A stretch of DNA of 64,000 nt, taken from Botryotinia globosa. Lineage: Eukaryota; Ascomycota; Leotiomycetes; Helotiales; Sclerotiniaceae. Positions 61,301 through 64,000 of the stretch are shown in pieces. The stretch spans positions 742,501 to 806,500 of the forward strand of contig RCSZ01000011.1 in assembly GCA_014898425.1 (NCBI GenBank), given 5' to 3'. Made by a program: the position numbers and the translations under genes. Positions within the stretch are counted from its first letter, which is position 1; each line of letters starts with the position of its first letter. The notes beneath the pieces were generated by a model. It worked only from the letters and a program-made list of their open reading frames with translations. It did no database searches and was not told the origin of the DNA.

Positions 61301-61752
61301 TCACCATTCCCCACCAATAGCGTATCGAAACACTCGTGTAAACACTTTCCCTCCTGTCATACCCCATACTTGGGCCGCTCCCTATATGTTTAGCGTTTAT
61401 ACCATATAAGTATATATGAGTGAGAGGAATCTCGTATAGTCAAATACTGACTTACCGCATTCAATGAGACTCCTGTGAACATTAACGTAATGAAAACCCT
61501 TTCTGCGCCATTACTTCCATTTGGTCGCTCTGCAGCAATCAAATGCCGATTTATAGGTCGATAATTTGGTATTCGGTATTGATCTCGAGGCCAGGACGAG
61601 GGATTATTGACGTTCTCTGGTATATTTGAGGTATTCGGCGGTACTATCGTATCATTCATTCCCCTGTCGTCACCAGTGTGATGAATGTCATATTCGGCCA
61701 GTGTTTGGCGGGGAGAGATGGTAATGGGATTATCCGTTACGGTGGTCGACAT
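61301..61752 (-). CDS. Small hypothetical membrane protein, 125 residues
   Basis: Exons 61752-61456 and 61381-61301 join in phase 0. The frame ends LNAGAAQVWGMTGGKVFTRV and FRYAIGGEW. The N-terminal ~80 residues are polar (MSTTVTDNPITISPRQTLAE). A hydrophobic stretch ERVFITLMFTGVSLNAGAAQVW could be a membrane segment, completed only when the intron is removed. I do not recognise the family. An in-frame ATG at 61926 would add 58 residues but lacks protein-like character, so I prefer 61752. Its start is 322 bases from that of the divergent ALDH-like gene. Confidence 0.65.
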
Positions 61753-62074
61753 CCTTTCAAAAACGAACAGAGCGACGTTATTGCTGCAATAGAGATTTTT
61801 TTTCTGGGAGTTAACAACAGCTACCGAAGAATCTTCGAATTGGTTTTCGGAAACCTGGAACACATCATATCTCTTGAGCAGTGAATTTCGGAAATTTCGA
61901 GGAAACTCCTCCCCCACCCTCCACATTCCGCTAACCCCTAGCCTCTCCCCGCATCTCGGACAATGAGTATTTTGATTCCCGTAAACTTCATGACGTTCAT
62001 ACTGTATTCAATTCAAGATGTATCATTAGATAACCCCCAAATTTTTTGTAACATTTTGCAGTACCGGTATCAAC
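61753..62074. promoter_or_regulatory. Short divergent promoter region
   Basis: 322 bases between the starts of the small membrane protein and the ALDH-like protein. No specific site is identified. The two genes may share regulation. Confidence 0.35.
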
Positions 62075-63744
62075 ATGGCAACATTCGGCATTGACAATCT
62101 ACGAGCATCAGTAATTGATGGTAGATCCGACAACGTTAGATACAGACAAAATGAGCTTCAAAGTCTCCATAAAGTTCTACGAAACAATGTCGACAGGATT
62201 ACAGCAGCAATCTCAGAAGATCTCTTCGGTCGCGTTCGAAAAATTGATACTGAAGCTCTATGCGTGTTTTACCTTGCTTCTGACGTTATCCGGAAATCAT
62301 ATGAAACGCTCAACTTCAAGGAATCGATAAGCAACGAATATAAGGTTGCTAATGGTATAGATTTCTTGTCGCGTAAGATTGGAAAGGGATTAGTTGTCAT
62401 TCGGCCGACGACGCACACAAGATTTTACTCAATCATATGTCCGATAGCAATTGCTATCGCTGCCGGGAACTGCGTCTGTTTAGAGGTATGTGGAAAAGAT
62501 ATCCCATGATGGATACGAAACATACACTGAAAGATGACTAGCTTGGGGACACGACTTCAAAAGTTGATAGCATCTTGAAAGAATTGTTACCCCAAGCCCT
62601 AAACAACGACACATTTTACATCTCATCGAGTAACGTACGAGACTCCTCGATCCTTGAATCGGCACTACTAGTCGATCAAACATGCAATTCTTCGACCCCG
62701 AACATTAATCAACTCATCTCAAGATCAACAGATAGAATAATTGCAGTTGTTGATCGAACAGCAGACATTGAAAGTGCAGCAGAATCTATTGTCACTGCTC
62801 GATTTTCTTTCCAAGGAACTTCGACATATAGTCCCGATTTAGTCATTGTCAATGAATTTGTCAAAAGTGATTTTATAGAAGCTTGTACGAGATGTGCGAG
62901 CAAATTCTTTTCCTCTAATAGCAGTAGCCAAAGTAGACAGAATGATGGAATTTCTGCCACCAAAAGAGCACTCAAGGATGCTGAAAACAAAAAGCAAATC
63001 TCAACCTTTGGATCTAACAACTTTGTTCTTGTTGATGTTGTGGATAGGTAAATATGTCAATGCCTATGCTTGTTCCCAGCAACCAAAACGTCAGCTAAAA
63101 TAATCCAGGGCATCGACCATTACAGAGATGAAAATTAGCGGCTGCCACCTGTTAATCATGGGAAATACAAGTTTAGTGGATGCCATCATGATGCAGAAAT
63201 CAGAGTGAGTTCACAAAGTTCCGTCCAAGACTCTGGAATAAAGTACTTACAGAAAATTTCCAGATCTCCATTACTCGCCTTGTACATCTTTTCAGACAAG
63301 TCAACCGCAAAGTTTCTCGCTCAACATTTCAATGCCAGCACCACTTACATAAACCATATTCCACTGCACCTCCTCGTGGGACCCGCTGCTCCCTCAACAC
63401 CACTTCCCATTCCTGCGTTTCACAAATATAGCGTGGAGATGTTTTCATCTCCGTGTCCACAATATATTGCTCTTCCGCCCGAAGATTTCTTGATTCTTGA
63501 TAAGGTTCTGACAGGAGGATCAGACAGTCATGAGCTTCTCGAAAAGACTAGAAACATGGCTATAAAGGCGCTGCCGGAAACAGGTCAGGCTCCTGGTCAT
63601 GCCATTGGATTTTTTGAACAGGGGATTATGTTGGGTGGTGGTTTATTTCTGTCGGTTGCTGTCCCGACTTTGGGGTATATATCTTGGGTTGGAGGAAGGT
63701 CTGCTTGGGGTATCATTTGGAGACTGTGGGCGGCTAGAGCTTGA
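62075..63744 (+). CDS. Aldehyde dehydrogenase-like protein lacking the catalytic cysteine
   Basis: Exons 62075-62485, 62542-63047, 63109-63204 and 63264-63744 sum to 1494 nt (497 residues, near ALDH length). The fold is recognisable: LRNNVDRITAAISEDLFGR, FYSIICPIAIAIAAGNCVCL, then LELGDTT at the place of the usual LELGGKSP, and RFSFQGTSTYSPDLVIVNEF at the place of the active-site GQTC.APD block. There Thr232 stands where the nucleophilic Cys is expected, three residues before the Pro-Asp pair. The C-terminus (GIMLGGGLFLSVAVPTLGYI and SWVGGRSAWGIIWRLW) is hydrophobic, suggesting a tail anchor as in fatty aldehyde dehydrogenases. A group of fungal ALDH-like proteins with this change is known to me, so it looks like an intact pseudoenzyme rather than a dying gene. 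Confidence 0.8.
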
Positions 63745-64000
63745 GTGGTTTTGGGACGTGTAGATATGAGCTCGGTTCGTGTTCAAGGATATTTGCTTAA
63801 ATTGTTTCACTACCCAATTTAATTTTTGTATGCATTTCGCCAGATAACTCCCTATCTATAGTCTATAGAGAACGGTGAAAAATATTTCGTCTGTCAGGCT
63901 CTCTGATAGCCACTGAGACATTGTAGAGGATGCTTCTTAATAGATTGGCACAACCCTGAGCATTGATAGAAGCTATTCTAGGGTGTTTAATTTTCCAATA
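63745..64000. other. 3' flank, no further gene seen
   Basis: 256 bases to the window edge with no coding pattern. Presumably the 3' UTR and terminator of the ALDH-like gene. Confidence 0.5.

Overview
The window looks like a chromosomal segment of a filamentous ascomycete. Genes are compact, with short introns of about 45-120 nt bounded by GT..AG, and all recognisable families are eukaryotic and mostly fungal: a DDHD phospholipase, RSC9 with an ARID, a BIM1-like GPI protein, a fungal GT25 and a Zn2Cys6-type activator. Intergenic spaces are long, rich in simple repeats and, around 34.5-38 kb, extremely AT-rich. A Leotiomycete such as a Botrytis or Sclerotinia relative is my inference from style, not a demonstrated assignment.

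Layout. 0-14 kb is a gene-dense block: a WDR48/Bun107-like WD40 protein (truncated by the window edge), a Ulp-type SUMO protease and a phenol-hydroxylase-like FAD monooxygenase on the minus strand, then a six-exon, 1532-residue Ser-rich protein of unknown function on the plus strand. 15.5-22.7 kb holds a DDHD phospholipase with a very long repetitive N-terminus, a kappa-class glutathione transferase and, convergent with it, a BIM1/X325-like GPI-anchored protein.

22.7-38.9 kb is gene-poor. It holds one intact single-exon hypothetical gene (28.3-29.1 kb), a 78-residue coiled-coil gene (33.8-34.1 kb), a decayed-looking coding stretch near 27 kb, and an AT-rich, stop-dense island carrying a clear 345-bp MITE with inverted repeats and TA target duplications.

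38.9-45.2 kb mixes intact and broken genes. A fungal transcription factor is interrupted by TGA, and a single-pass Ser/Thr-rich membrane protein is interrupted by TAA. A flavin reductase-like gene and a GT25 glycosyltransferase, both intact, lie between them. 45-50.7 kb is a microsatellite-rich gap.

The last part is again housekeeping-like: a mitochondrial 2-oxoglutarate/malate-type carrier, RSC9, a probable Rec114-like meiotic protein divergent from RSC9, a small membrane protein, and an aldehyde-dehydrogenase-like protein without the catalytic cysteine.

No operon-like unit or biosynthetic cluster is evident. The most notable signals are the two single-nonsense-mutation genes, the MITE in the AT-rich island, the CAA/CAG-type decay near 27 kb, the DDHD protein's N-terminal extension and the ALDH pseudoenzyme. 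Exon boundaries were assigned by hand from splice motifs, and phase was checked by summing exon lengths for each complete spliced gene.
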